Assembly: GCF_002917105.1 (NCBI RefSeq)
Contig: NZ_PQFZ01000021.1
Location: forward strand, 1-64,000
From: Allobosea psychrotolerans
Lineage (GTDB): Bacteria > Pseudomonadota > Alphaproteobacteria > Rhizobiales > Beijerinckiaceae
Direction: 5' to 3'
Length of the DNA stretch: 64,000 nucleotides
Shown piece by piece: positions 16,329 through 24,146 of the stretch. The notes below the pieces were generated by a model, which was given only the letters and a program-made list of their open reading frames with translations, did no database searches and was not told the origin of the DNA. How positions within the stretch are numbered: position 1 is the stretch's first letter; every line of letters begins with the position of its first letter. The position numbers and the translations under genes were made by a program.

Positions 16329-17300
16329 ATGACATCGAAGAGCTGGAGCCTTGCCGCCCTGGCGTTCGGCGGCGCCTTGCTGGCAGGCCTGCCGGCCGCG
16401 GCCCAGGATTATCCGACGCAGAATATCAGGTTCATCGTGCCTTTCGCCGCCGGCAGCGCGACCGACGCGCTGGCGCGCATCCTTGGCGACCACGCATCGC
16501 GGACGCTGGGCCGCACGATCGTCATCGAGAACATGGCCGGCGCCAGCGGCATCCTCGCGGCCCAGAACGTGGCGCGCGCCGCGCCGGACGGCCACACCGT
16601 GCTGATCACGACGAACACGACGCATGGCGCCAACCAGAGCCTGCTGAAGAGCGTGCCCTATGATGCGGAGAAGAGCTTCGAGCCCGTGACCAAGCTCGGC
16701 ACCATCACGCTTGCGCTGGCGACCAACCCATCCGTGCCGGCCAAGACCGTGCAGGAGCTGATCGCCCATGCCAAGGCCAATCCCGGCAAGCTCACTTTCG
16801 GGGCGGGGTCGAGTTCCTCGCGGATCGCCGGCGAGATGCTCAAGACGCTCGGAGGCATCGACCTCACCTATGTGCCCTATCGCAGCAATCCGCAGGCGAT
16901 CACCGATCTTCTCGGCGGCCAGATCAACATCGTCTTCGCCGACATCTCGACGACGCTGCCCCAGATCAAGGCCGGCAAGGTGAACGGCCTCGGCGTTTCC
17001 ACGGCCAAGCGCAGCGCCCTGGCGCCCGAGCTGCCGACGATGGCGGAGTCGGGCGTCGCCGGATACGACCTCGCCGCGTGGTTTGCGGCCTTCGTTCCCG
17101 CGAAGACGCCGCAGCCGGTCATCGACAAGCTGCGCCAGGCACTCGTGGCTGCGATCAGCGACAAGGCCACGCAGGAAAAGCTGCTCGCCGCCGGCATCGA
17201 GCCGGAGACCAGCACATCCCAGGAGCTCAGGGCCTTCGTCGGAACCGAGATCAGGAAATGGGCCGATATCGTCAAGGCCGCCGGCATCCAGCCGGAGTGA
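16329..17300 (+). CDS. Tripartite tricarboxylate transporter substrate-binding protein (TctC/Bug family)
   Basis: A 323-residue periplasmic binding protein with a Sec signal peptide ending AAAQ (about residue 25) and the family start DYPTQNIRFIVPFAAGSATD. Further signatures are IENMAGASGILAAQNVARA and LTFGAGSSSSRIAGEML. GGAGG lies nine bases before the ATG. It follows the small AtuA-like gene in the same direction and probably captures the carboxylic acid that the AtuA-like enzymes process. No TctA/TctB membrane subunits are present nearby, so it must use a transporter encoded elsewhere, or act as a sensor. Confidence 0.92.
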   Translation: MTSKSWSLAALAFGGALLAGLPAAAQDYPTQNIRFIVPFAAGSATDALARILGDHASRTLGRTIVIENMAGASGILAAQNVARAAPDGHTVLITTNTTHGANQSLLKSVPYDAEKSFEPVTKLGTITLALATNPSVPAKTVQELIAHAKANPGKLTFGAGSSSSRIAGEMLKTLGGIDLTYVPYRSNPQAITDLLGGQINIVFADISTTLPQIKAGKVNGLGVSTAKRSALAPELPTMAESGVAGYDLAAWFAAFVPAKTPQPVIDKLRQALVAAISDKATQEKLLAAGIEPETSTSQELRAFVGTEIRKWADIVKAAGIQPE

Positions 17301-17316
17301 TCTGCCGACGGCGTAG

Positions 17317-17574
17317 CCGCGCAGCATTGCCTTCGCCCGCTCGGGCAAGACCGCGACCTGGTCGCCGGACGGGCCGCTCGGCAGCATCCTGGCGCTGGCC
17401 GAGGGGGCTGGCCTGACCATGCCGAGCGGCTGCCGCGTCGGGCAATGCGAGAGCTGCCTGGTGCCGATCAGGCAGGGCCAGGTCCGCCATCTCGTCGACC
17501 GTCCGGATCTGGAGGACGGCCAGTGCCTGACCTGCCAGGCGCTGCCATTGACCGATCTCGTCTTGGACGCTTGA
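17317..17574 (+). pseudogene. 5'-truncated [2Fe-2S] ferredoxin domain (gene remnant)
   Basis: An open frame from 17317 to the TGA at 17574 encodes 85 residues of a plant-type ferredoxin domain: FARSGKTATWSPDGPLG, then the cluster motif CRVGQCESC (CX4CX2C) and a distal GQCLTCQALP. All four cluster cysteines remain. This domain is the usual C-terminal module of FAD/NAD oxygenase reductases, but an in-frame stop at 17314 and lack of a suitable start show that the flavin part is gone. It begins just after the TctC stop, so the breakpoint lies at about 17300-17316. It is probably not expressed as a useful protein. Confidence 0.7.
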
Positions 17575-17875
17575 GGGCGGTTTGGCGCATGCTGTTTGGG
17601 CTCGGATCCACTGCGCCATCCCGGACAAGCGGCCCTCGGGTCCGGCCTTCGGCCGACCCAAGGACAGGCTCCGCCGCGCAGATCCGGAATTTATCGTAGA
17701 GCGTCATTCTCGGGCTTGCCCCGAGAATCTCGGGCCGGAAAAGGCGTTGGTAGAGGGGGAGGCATCCTCATTAAGAGATGGTCGGGTCAAGCCCGACCAT
17801 GACGCGCTTCGGATCCCGGGCCTCCGCTTCGCTATGCCCGGGATGACGCGGCGGGTCCGAGCACAAGAGTCGGCT
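17575..17875. repeat. Intergenic cluster of three palindromic hairpins
   Basis: No gene is seen. Three hairpins with 9-bp arms follow one another: 17706-17714/17720-17728 (ATTCTCGGG arms), 17778-17786/17792-17800 (ATGGTCGGG arms) and 17813-17821/17836-17844 (ATCCCGGGC arms). Upstream of them, 17633-17664 matches 639-670 at 28 of 32 bases. The region lies between convergent genes and next to the ferredoxin breakpoint, so it may have taken part in the deletion or serve as a bidirectional terminator. Confidence 0.75.
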
Positions 17876-18610
17876 CTAAACGACCGGCATCTCCAGCCAG
17901 CTCCGCAAGGCCTGCGTCACCGCCTGCGGGTTTTCCAGCGGCGTCATATGGCCGCTATCGGGCACGATGACGAGCGTCGCATGTGGCGCCAGCGCCGCCA
18001 TGGCCCGATGGTCCGCGACCGGCGTCAGGCTGTCGTGCGCGCCGCACAGGATCAGCAACGGGCATGACAGCGCGCGCAGTACGGCGACGCCGTCCTTTCG
18101 CTCGATCCCGTTCTGCCGCAGGAAAGTCTCGGCACCGAGCCTTGCGGTCATGGCCCGGATGCGGCCGATGATCACCTCGTCCTTCAGGTGCGAGGGCGCG
18201 AGATAGGCTCCCAGCAGCCGGTCGCCGAAACCGTGGAACTTGCCCGGCAGGACCGCGGTCCTGTCGAGGGCGCGCCGCGCCGCAAGACGCTCGGGCGTAT
18301 CGGCGCGCAGTGAGGTGTCGAGCAGGGCAAGCCGGGTGATCCGGTCCGGTGCTCGGCGCATGATCTCCTGGGCGACATAGCCGCCCATCGAAAACCCGGC
18401 CAGCGAGAAGCGCGGCGGCGCCGTCGCCAGCACGCTCTCCGCCAGGGCCTCCAGCGTTTCGCCCTGGGAAGTATCCGCCACCTGGCACGCGGCGATATCG
18501 CCGAGCGCAGAAACCTGATCGCGCCAGAGGTCGGCGTCGTTGAGGAGACCGGGGATCAGGACCAGGGGTTGGCGCTCGCGCGAAGACGGGGCGGCATCGG
18601 CATCATCCAT
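17876..18610 (-). CDS. Alpha/beta hydrolase
   Basis: A 244-residue alpha/beta hydrolase. The nucleophile elbow is GFSMGG (Ser in GxSxG, about residue 75), the acid is likely Asp in LCGAHDSLTP and the histidine is in DSGHMTPLE near the C-terminus, so the triad is complete. The oxyanion segment LIPGLLNDADLWRDQ is at the start. I chose the ATG at 18610 because the family N-terminus begins there; the frame is open about 90 codons upstream without domain content. No signal peptide is seen, so it is probably a cytoplasmic esterase or enol-lactone-type hydrolase; substrate unknown. Confidence 0.85.
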   Translation of the reverse strand: MDDADAAPSSRERQPLVLIPGLLNDADLWRDQVSALGDIAACQVADTSQGETLEALAESVLATAPPRFSLAGFSMGGYVAQEIMRRAPDRITRLALLDTSLRADTPERLAARRALDRTAVLPGKFHGFGDRLLGAYLAPSHLKDEVIIGRIRAMTARLGAETFLRQNGIERKDGVAVLRALSCPLLILCGAHDSLTPVADHRAMAALAPHATLVIVPDSGHMTPLENPQAVTQALRSWLEMPVV

Positions 18611-18884
18611 GGCGGGTAGTCTGGCCTCTCGCTGGGGCTTGCTGTCGGGACAATCGTCATGCGGCGGCGAATGCCTGCGCTCTGTGCGGGCTGGAAGCCT
18701 GAACCGACATCGACCGAACGCCGACCCCATAGCATTCCGCCTTGCCGCGCGGGAAGCCGCCGCCGCTTGGATATCTGCCGGCCTCGATGCGTGCGCTGCA
18801 AGCCGGCTTCGCCCGCTCGCCAGTCCCGGAACAAACCGTCCAGCGGTCGCGATGATGCGGGCCTCTTGCAATCCAGATAGTGTG

Positions 18885-18904
18885 CGATATATCGTAGATG
18901 CATC
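18885..18904. promoter_or_regulatory. Candidate PadR operator: two adjacent palindromes
   Basis: CGATATATCG (18885-18894) and GATGCATC (18897-18904) are perfect palindromes directly upstream of the PadR start. PadR repressors commonly bind AT-rich palindromes at their own promoter, so this is a plausible autoregulatory site. No -35/-10 pair is assigned with confidence. Confidence 0.5.
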
Positions 18905-18910
18905 TTAGAA

Positions 18911-19522
18911 ATGGAGAACATGAAGATGGATTTCACTCACCGCTCACATCGAAACCACCGTGGGCATCCGCATTCCCGCGAATTCGCCCAGCACCGCTCG
19001 CGCGATTCGCATCATTTCGGCCATGAATGGGGCCGGGAGCGCGGAGAACGCGGCGGCGGCCGCAGGCGCGTCTTCGATTCCGGGGATCTGCGCCTCGTCC
19101 TGCTCAAGCTGATCGCCGATCAACCGCGCCATGGCTACGATCTGATCCGCGCGATCGAGGAAGCCTCGGGCGGCAGCTATGTCCCCAGCCCCGGCGTCAT
19201 CTATCCCGCGCTGTCGATGCTGCAGGACCTCGGACATATCGGCGAAGTCGCCTCAGAAGGCGCGCGCAAGGCCTTTGCCGTCACCGAGACGGGCAAGGCC
19301 GATCTGGCCGTCAATGCGGACAAGGTCGAGTCCCAAATGGCTCGCCTCGCCGCGATCGCCACCATGCGCGAGCGCACCGATGGCGGGCCGGTTCGCCGCG
19401 CCATGGAGAACCTCAAGCTTGCGCTGCGCGGCCGTCTCGGCGGCAGCGAGTCCGACCAAGCCATCGTTCACGACATCGCCGCGATCCTCGACGAGGCTGC
19501 GCAGCGGATCGAGCGGCTTTGA
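18911..19522 (+). CDS. PadR-family regulator with His-rich N-terminus (YqjI-like)
   Basis: A 203-residue protein: residues 6-45 are rich in His, Arg and Gly (HRSHRNHRGHPHSREF, DSHHFGHEWG), followed by a PadR winged helix (RRRVFDSGDLRLVLLKLIAD, HGYDLIRAIEE, SPGVIYPALSMLQDLGHI) and a C-terminal helical tail. This layout matches E. coli YqjI, a nickel/iron-linked repressor of a ferric-siderophore reductase gene, whose His/Cys-rich N-terminus senses metal. The next gene encodes a DUF2218 protein, a domain associated with siderophore-interacting proteins, which supports a metal-homeostasis role. ATGs at 18920 and 18926 are alternative starts; GGAG lies nine bases before 18926. Confidence 0.85.
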   Translation: MENMKMDFTHRSHRNHRGHPHSREFAQHRSRDSHHFGHEWGRERGERGGGRRRVFDSGDLRLVLLKLIADQPRHGYDLIRAIEEASGGSYVPSPGVIYPALSMLQDLGHIGEVASEGARKAFAVTETGKADLAVNADKVESQMARLAAIATMRERTDGGPVRRAMENLKLALRGRLGGSESDQAIVHDIAAILDEAAQRIERL

Positions 19523-19582
19523 AGAGGGAAGCCCGGGCGGGTTGCCTATCGCACCCGCGGCCCATCGCACTCAGGAGATCCC

Positions 19583-19900
19583 ATGACCGTTTCCAGCATC
19601 GCGCGCGTACCGACAGAGAAGGGCAGTCGCTATCTCCAGCAGCTCTGCAAGCATTGGAGCCATAATCTCGAGGTCAGCTTCACGCCTCAGCTGGGGCGGG
19701 TGACCTTTCCGCGAGACGTGCGCGGCGCCGATTGGCCCGGCGACGCCACGCTCGACCTGCAGGCCCATGACGACAATCTCGCATGCCGCATCGAGGCGAG
19801 CGTGCCCGAGCAGCTCGCCGCGCTGAAAGGCGTCGTCGCCAGCCATCTCGACCGCTTCGCCTTCCGCGAGGCGCCGCTGCGCTTCGAATGGCAGGATTGA
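19583..19900 (+). CDS. DUF2218 domain protein
   Basis: A 105-residue stand-alone DUF2218 protein (SSIARVPTEKGSRYLQQLCK HWSHNLEVSF, then GDATLDLQAH and VASHLDRFAFRE). Family knowledge: DUF2218 often forms the N-terminal domain of siderophore-interacting, FAD-dependent ferric reductases of the ViuB/YqjH type. Here it stands alone 60 bases after the YqjI-like regulator, with AGGAG upstream of its ATG, so it probably shares that promoter. It may handle an iron-siderophore or act as a partner of a reductase encoded elsewhere. Molecular function not established. Confidence 0.8.
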   Translation: MTVSSIARVPTEKGSRYLQQLCKHWSHNLEVSFTPQLGRVTFPRDVRGADWPGDATLDLQAHDDNLACRIEASVPEQLAALKGVVASHLDRFAFREAPLRFEWQD

Positions 19901-19985
19901 GGGCCAAGGTTGAGGAGCAGGGGCGTCGCCCGCTCATCGACGCGTGCCTGGCCGCGAACCGGCGTCCACTTCGCTCGAGAACGCT

Positions 19986-21245
19986 CTAATCCTCCCCGCC
20001 AGGCGCGGTCGAAGCGCGACGCGGCATGATCGCGAAGCAGATGACGCCGAAGAGCGCGCAGAGGAGGAAGCCAATGTCGAAGCGGTGCGTGAGCATCAGC
20101 AGGACCGCGAAGAGGGATGGGCCGACGACATAGCCCAGGAAGATGATCAGGGTCGCGCCGGCGGAGGCTTCCCTGACGAGATGGCCCGGGCAGGCCCGGG
20201 CGACCTCCGACAACTGGACGCCGTTCCAGCTCGACACGGTGACGCCTGCTACTGCGGCCAGAACGCAGAACAGCCCGTAGGACCATTCCGGCCCGGCGAA
20301 AGCCATGGCGAGCGAGGTCAGGCCGGAGGCCAACCCCATCAATCCGAGAAGCTGCCGCGGCGAACCGAGCCGGTCCGCCAGCCAGCCGAGCAGCATGCGG
20401 CCGGCGACGCTGCTCGCCTGCATGATCGCGAAGGCGATGCCGGCTGCGCGGAGATCATGCCCCATGGCAGAGACCGAGAACGTCATCAGATAGGCAAACC
20501 AGATGCCCTGGCCGAGCGCGAGGCAAGCCCCGGCCATGGCGAGCCTGACGATGGAGGCCGAGCTGGTCAGCGCTGCGAGCGGCGCCCGGATATTCGCCGG
20601 CGACAGGAAGGCCCGCACCGTCACCGCCTGGTCGCGCGTCCTGCCTGCGTCCAGCCGTTCGCGCATGGGCTGCACCGCGAGAAGCACAAGCATGACCAGA
20701 ATGCCGGAGACCAGCAGCGAGGCGCGCCAGCCGTAGGCTTCCACCACCGGCGGCAGGATCAGGCCGGCGACGATGCCGCCCGCCGGCACGCCGGCCTGCT
20801 TGATCGAGAAGATCATCGCGCGGTGGCGCACGGGCGCGGTCCGGTGCAGCACGTCGTTGCCCGCCGGCGAGGACGGGCCGTAGCCGAGCCCGATCAGCAG
20901 GGAGGCCGCGCCGGCGGCCGGCCAGAACGGCGGCAGGAGCAGCAGCAATCCGATGACGCCGAGGCCGAGCCCGCATTGCAGCGCGCGTACCGAGCCCAGC
21001 CGGCGCAGCATCGGAGCGCCGAGCGTCAGGAAGATGATCGAGCCGAGCGTGCCCAGGCTCGCCAGATAGCCGATGATCGCATCCGACCAGCCCCTTTCCG
21101 CCGTGAAGGCCGGCGCAAGCGTCGGCGGGATGCGCGTCAGGAACGCCGTCGCCGCCTGGACGGCGGTCATGGTCACGAGCGCCGAGATCCATTGCGGCGG
21201 AGCATCGGAACTCTCGGCCGCCGGCTGTACCTCGTCTGAAGACAT
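19986..21245 (-). CDS. MFS transporter
   Basis: A 419-residue integral membrane protein with about 12 hydrophobic helices and the major facilitator loop between helices 2 and 3 (GAPMLRRLGSVRALQCGLGL). Other features are a cytoplasmic loop at about 200-215 and a short charged C-terminal tail. No strong substrate signature is visible; the sequence resembles CynX/NimT or monocarboxylate-type carriers. It is monocistronic as seen, converging with the DUF2218 gene; the 85-bp gap between them ends with a short repeat-like segment (around 19950-19985). Confidence 0.88.
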   Translation of the reverse strand: MSSDEVQPAAESSDAPPQWISALVTMTAVQAATAFLTRIPPTLAPAFTAERGWSDAIIGYLASLGTLGSIIFLTLGAPMLRRLGSVRALQCGLGLGVIGLLLLLPPFWPAAGAASLLIGLGYGPSSPAGNDVLHRTAPVRHRAMIFSIKQAGVPAGGIVAGLILPPVVEAYGWRASLLVSGILVMLVLLAVQPMRERLDAGRTRDQAVTVRAFLSPANIRAPLAALTSSASIVRLAMAGACLALGQGIWFAYLMTFSVSAMGHDLRAAGIAFAIMQASSVAGRMLLGWLADRLGSPRQLLGLMGLASGLTSLAMAFAGPEWSYGLFCVLAAVAGVTVSSWNGVQLSEVARACPGHLVREASAGATLIIFLGYVVGPSLFAVLLMLTHRFDIGFLLCALFGVICFAIMPRRASTAPGGED

Positions 21246-21303
21246 CGCTTGGGTCAGCCCGTCGGGTCAGGGGACATGGGAAGGGGGTGCGTGGTCGATG
21301 GCG

Positions 21304-22290
21304 TCACAAGGCGTCTTCGCGCCAGCGCAGGCAGGCGACGCCATGGCCGCCTTCGAAGTCGATAGCCGGCTCGATTGTTGCGCATTTGTCGATCGCGAGC
21401 GGGCAGCGCGTCCTGAAGCGGCAGCCCGAGGGCACGTTGGACGGGTCCGGCGGCTCGCCTTGCAGGGTGAAGCTCTCGGTGACGCGCGGCCCGCCGATGC
21501 GCGGGGCGGCGGCAAGCAGCGAGCGGGTATAGGGGTGGCGCGGGGCGCGGAAGACCTCTGCGGTGTCGCCGATCTCGACGATGCGGCCCAGATACATCAC
21601 GACGATGCGGTTGCAGATCGAGCGGACGACGGCGAGGTCATGGCTGATGAAGAGATAGGTCAGTCCGAATTCCTCGCGCAGGTCGCGAAACAGCGCCAGC
21701 ACCGTCGCCTGCACGGAAACGTCGAGGCCCGAGGTCGGCTCGTCGAAGATGATCAATTGCGGGCCGAGCACGAGGATGCGCGCCAGGCCGACGCGGCGCT
21801 GCTGGCCGCCGCTGATCTCATGCGGGTAGAGGTCGAGATGCGCCTGCGGCAGGCCGACCGCGCTGACGATCGCCTGGACGTGCTCCTCGCGCTTGGCCCG
21901 GGACCAGTCGGTGTGGATGATCAACGGCTCATGCAGCGAGCGCCGCAAGGTCCAGCGCGGATCGAGCGAGGCGCCTGGATCCTGATAGACATATTGCAGC
22001 TTGGCCCGCACCGCGGCAGCGCGCTTCTGGCCCGGCGCGGCGATGCGCTCGCCCCGCAGGCGGACCTCGCCGCTGGTCGGCTCGTGAATGCCCATCAAGG
22101 TCTTGCCGAGGGTGGATTTGCCGCAGCCGGATTCGCCGACAATGCCGAGCACCTCGCCTTCCCCAACCGCGAAGCTGACATCGTCCAGGGCCCGCAAGGT
22201 GCCGACGCGGCGGTTGAGGAAACCGCGCACCGGGAAATGGCGGCCGAGCCGATCGACTTCGAGCAGGGTGGGCGCCGGGAGGTCAGACAT
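21304..22290 (-). CDS. Peptide-type ABC transporter ATP-binding protein (DppF/OppF class)
   Basis: A 328-residue ATPase with Walker A GESGCGKSTLGKT (about 50), signature ISGGQQRRVGLARIL, Walker B LIIFDEPTSGLDVS and the switch histidine in FISHDLAV. The C-terminal extension CRFRTRCPLAIDKC is the oligopeptide-type cysteine motif that can bind an Fe-S cluster in this subfamily. It overlaps the DppD-like gene by eight bases and is the last gene of the hydantoinase operon. It powers the permeases at 23304-25150. Confidence 0.93.
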   Translation of the reverse strand: MSDLPAPTLLEVDRLGRHFPVRGFLNRRVGTLRALDDVSFAVGEGEVLGIVGESGCGKSTLGKTLMGIHEPTSGEVRLRGERIAAPGQKRAAAVRAKLQYVYQDPGASLDPRWTLRRSLHEPLIIHTDWSRAKREEHVQAIVSAVGLPQAHLDLYPHEISGGQQRRVGLARILVLGPQLIIFDEPTSGLDVSVQATVLALFRDLREEFGLTYLFISHDLAVVRSICNRIVVMYLGRIVEIGDTAEVFRAPRHPYTRSLLAAAPRIGGPRVTESFTLQGEPPDPSNVPSGCRFRTRCPLAIDKCATIEPAIDFEGGHGVACLRWREDAL

Positions 22291-23299
22291 TCCCAGCGAC
22301 CTCGCTCACCGCGACGGGATGATGGCAGGCGACCTGATGGGCGCCGTGCTGTCCGGACAGGGCAGGGCGCTCGTCGCGGCAGATCCCGGTCATTCGCGGG
22401 CAGCGCGGGTTGAAGCGGCAGCCCGGCGGCGGCTGCAACGGGCTCGGCACCGCTCCGGGAATGCCGACCGCATCGCGCCCCTCTTCCGGCAGGCTCTGCA
22501 GCAGCATGCGGGTATAGGGGTGGCGGGGATGGGCGAAGAAGGCCTCGCGCGGTGCGATCTCGGCGGTCTGCCCGGCATACATCACGACGACGCGGTCGCA
22601 GATCTCCCAGGCGGCGCCGAGATCATGGGTGGTGAACAGCACGGAGACGCCGCGCTCGACCGCCAGCCGCCGCAGCAGGCCGAGGATCTGCGCCTGGACG
22701 GTGACGTCGAGCGCCGTGGTCGGTTCGTCGGCGATGATCAGGCGCGGCTCCGGCAGGAGCGCCATCGCGATCATCACGCGCTGGCGCTGGCCGCCGGAGA
22801 GCTCATGGGGATATTTCTCCAGGATGCGGCGCGGCTGCGGCAATTGCACCGTGTCCAGCATGGCGAGCACGGCCTCATCATCGGCCTTCTGCTCCGCGCG
22901 CGAACGCCAGCCGAAGCGCGACGCCGTCCTGCGCGGCGTCTTCCAGCGCATCAGGTCGCCGATCTGGGCCCTGATGCGGAACAGCGGGTTGAAGCTGGCG
23001 AAGGGGTCCTGGGGAACGAAGGTCACGACCCGGCCGCGCAGGCGCTCAGTGGCCTGGTCGTCGCGGAGCATGTCGACGCCGTCGAGGCGGATATGGCCGC
23101 TGCCGATCTCGGTCAGGCGCTCGGGCAAGGTGCCGAGGATCGCGCGCGCCAGCGTGGTCTTGCCGCAGCCGGATTCGCCGACGAGGCCGACGATCTCGCC
23201 CGGCTGAACGAGAAGGTCGATCTGGTCGAGCACGCGCGCCGGCCCGCTCTCGGTACGAAAGCTGAGCGAGAGTTTCGCGATGTCGAGCAGGGGCGCCAT
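22283..23299 (-). CDS. Peptide-type ABC transporter ATP-binding protein (DppD/OppD class)
   Basis: A 338-residue ATPase with Walker A GESGCGKTTLARAIL, signature LSGGQRQRVMIAMALL, Walker B LIIADEPTTALDVT and FTTHDLGA. The C-terminus has the CRFNPRCPRMTGIC motif of oligopeptide ABC ATPases. It pairs with the DppF-like gene downstream to form the ATPase heterodimer. The gene starts four bases after the permease stop at 23304. It is one of only two peptide-type ATPase genes in this window, so it could also serve the two sets that lack ATPases (inference). Confidence 0.93.
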   Translation of the reverse strand: MAPLLDIAKLSLSFRTESGPARVLDQIDLLVQPGEIVGLVGESGCGKTTLARAILGTLPERLTEIGSGHIRLDGVDMLRDDQATERLRGRVVTFVPQDPFASFNPLFRIRAQIGDLMRWKTPRRTASRFGWRSRAEQKADDEAVLAMLDTVQLPQPRRILEKYPHELSGGQRQRVMIAMALLPEPRLIIADEPTTALDVTVQAQILGLLRRLAVERGVSVLFTTHDLGAAWEICDRVVVMYAGQTAEIAPREAFFAHPRHPYTRMLLQSLPEEGRDAVGIPGAVPSPLQPPPGCRFNPRCPRMTGICRDERPALSGQHGAHQVACHHPVAVSEVAGNV

Positions 23300-23303
23300 C
23301 GCT

Positions 23304-24146
23304 TCAGACGCTCCGCCGCGTGCGCGGGTCGAGAATGTCGCGCAGGCCGTCGCCGAACAGGTTGAAGCCGAGCACGGTCAGGAAGATGGCGATGCCCGGC
23401 GCGAGCGCATACCACCAGGCCTCGGGCAGGTATTCGCGGCTTTCGGCGATCATGCGGCCCCATTCCGGCGTCGGCGGCGGAGCGCCCAGGCCGAGGAAGC
23501 CGAGCGTCGCGGCGGTGAGGATCGTCGCGCCCATGCCGATCGAGGTGCGCACGATGATCGGCGAGGCGATGTTGGGCAGGATGTGCAGCACGATGACGCG
23601 CCAGGGCGAGGCGCCCAGCGCCACCGCGGATTCGATGAAGACCTCGTTTCGCATCGAGCGCGTCTCGGCATAGACGAGCCGCGCCCAGAACGGCCAATAG
23701 GTCAGCGACAGCGCCAGGATCACGTTCTCGATCGAGGGGCCGAGCGTCTGCGCGATGGCGATGGCGAGGACGATCTGCGGCACCGCCAGGAAGATCTCGG
23801 CGATGCGCATCAGCGCGTCGCTGACCCAGTTCTTGTAGTAGCCGGCGACAAGGCCGATCGGAACGCCGATGACCAGGGCCGAGCCGACGGCGATGGCGGC
23901 CAGCATCAAGGTGATGCGCGCGCCGAAGAGCAGCCGGCTGAAGATGTCGCTGCCCATCCGGTCGGTGCCGAACAGCGCCGCGGCTGCCGGCGCCTGCAGG
24001 CGCCGCTCGATGTGGAAATCGGCGACGTCGCCGGGATGGGGGGCAAGCCATGGCGCGAAGATCGCCGCGATGACGAGGAGCCCGAGCAGGCCGGCGCCGA
24101 GCAGGGCCGCCTTGTCGCGCGCGAAGCGTTTGAGCAGCGCCGGCAT
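23304..24146 (-). CDS. Peptide-type ABC transporter permease (DppC class)
   Basis: A 280-residue inner-membrane permease with an N-terminal helix (AALLGAGLLGLLVIAAIFAP), the DppC-specific segment LFGTDRMGSDIFSRLLFGAR and the EAA loop (ESAVALGASPWRVIVLHILP). It ends with the typical NLFGDGLRDILDPR motif. The start at 24146 overlaps the DppB-like stop (TGATG). It forms the channel with the gene at 24146-25150. Confidence 0.93.
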   Translation of the reverse strand: MPALLKRFARDKAALLGAGLLGLLVIAAIFAPWLAPHPGDVADFHIERRLQAPAAAALFGTDRMGSDIFSRLLFGARITLMLAAIAVGSALVIGVPIGLVAGYYKNWVSDALMRIAEIFLAVPQIVLAIAIAQTLGPSIENVILALSLTYWPFWARLVYAETRSMRNEVFIESAVALGASPWRVIVLHILPNIASPIIVRTSIGMGATILTAATLGFLGLGAPPPTPEWGRMIAESREYLPEAWWYALAPGIAIFLTVLGFNLFGDGLRDILDPRTRRSV

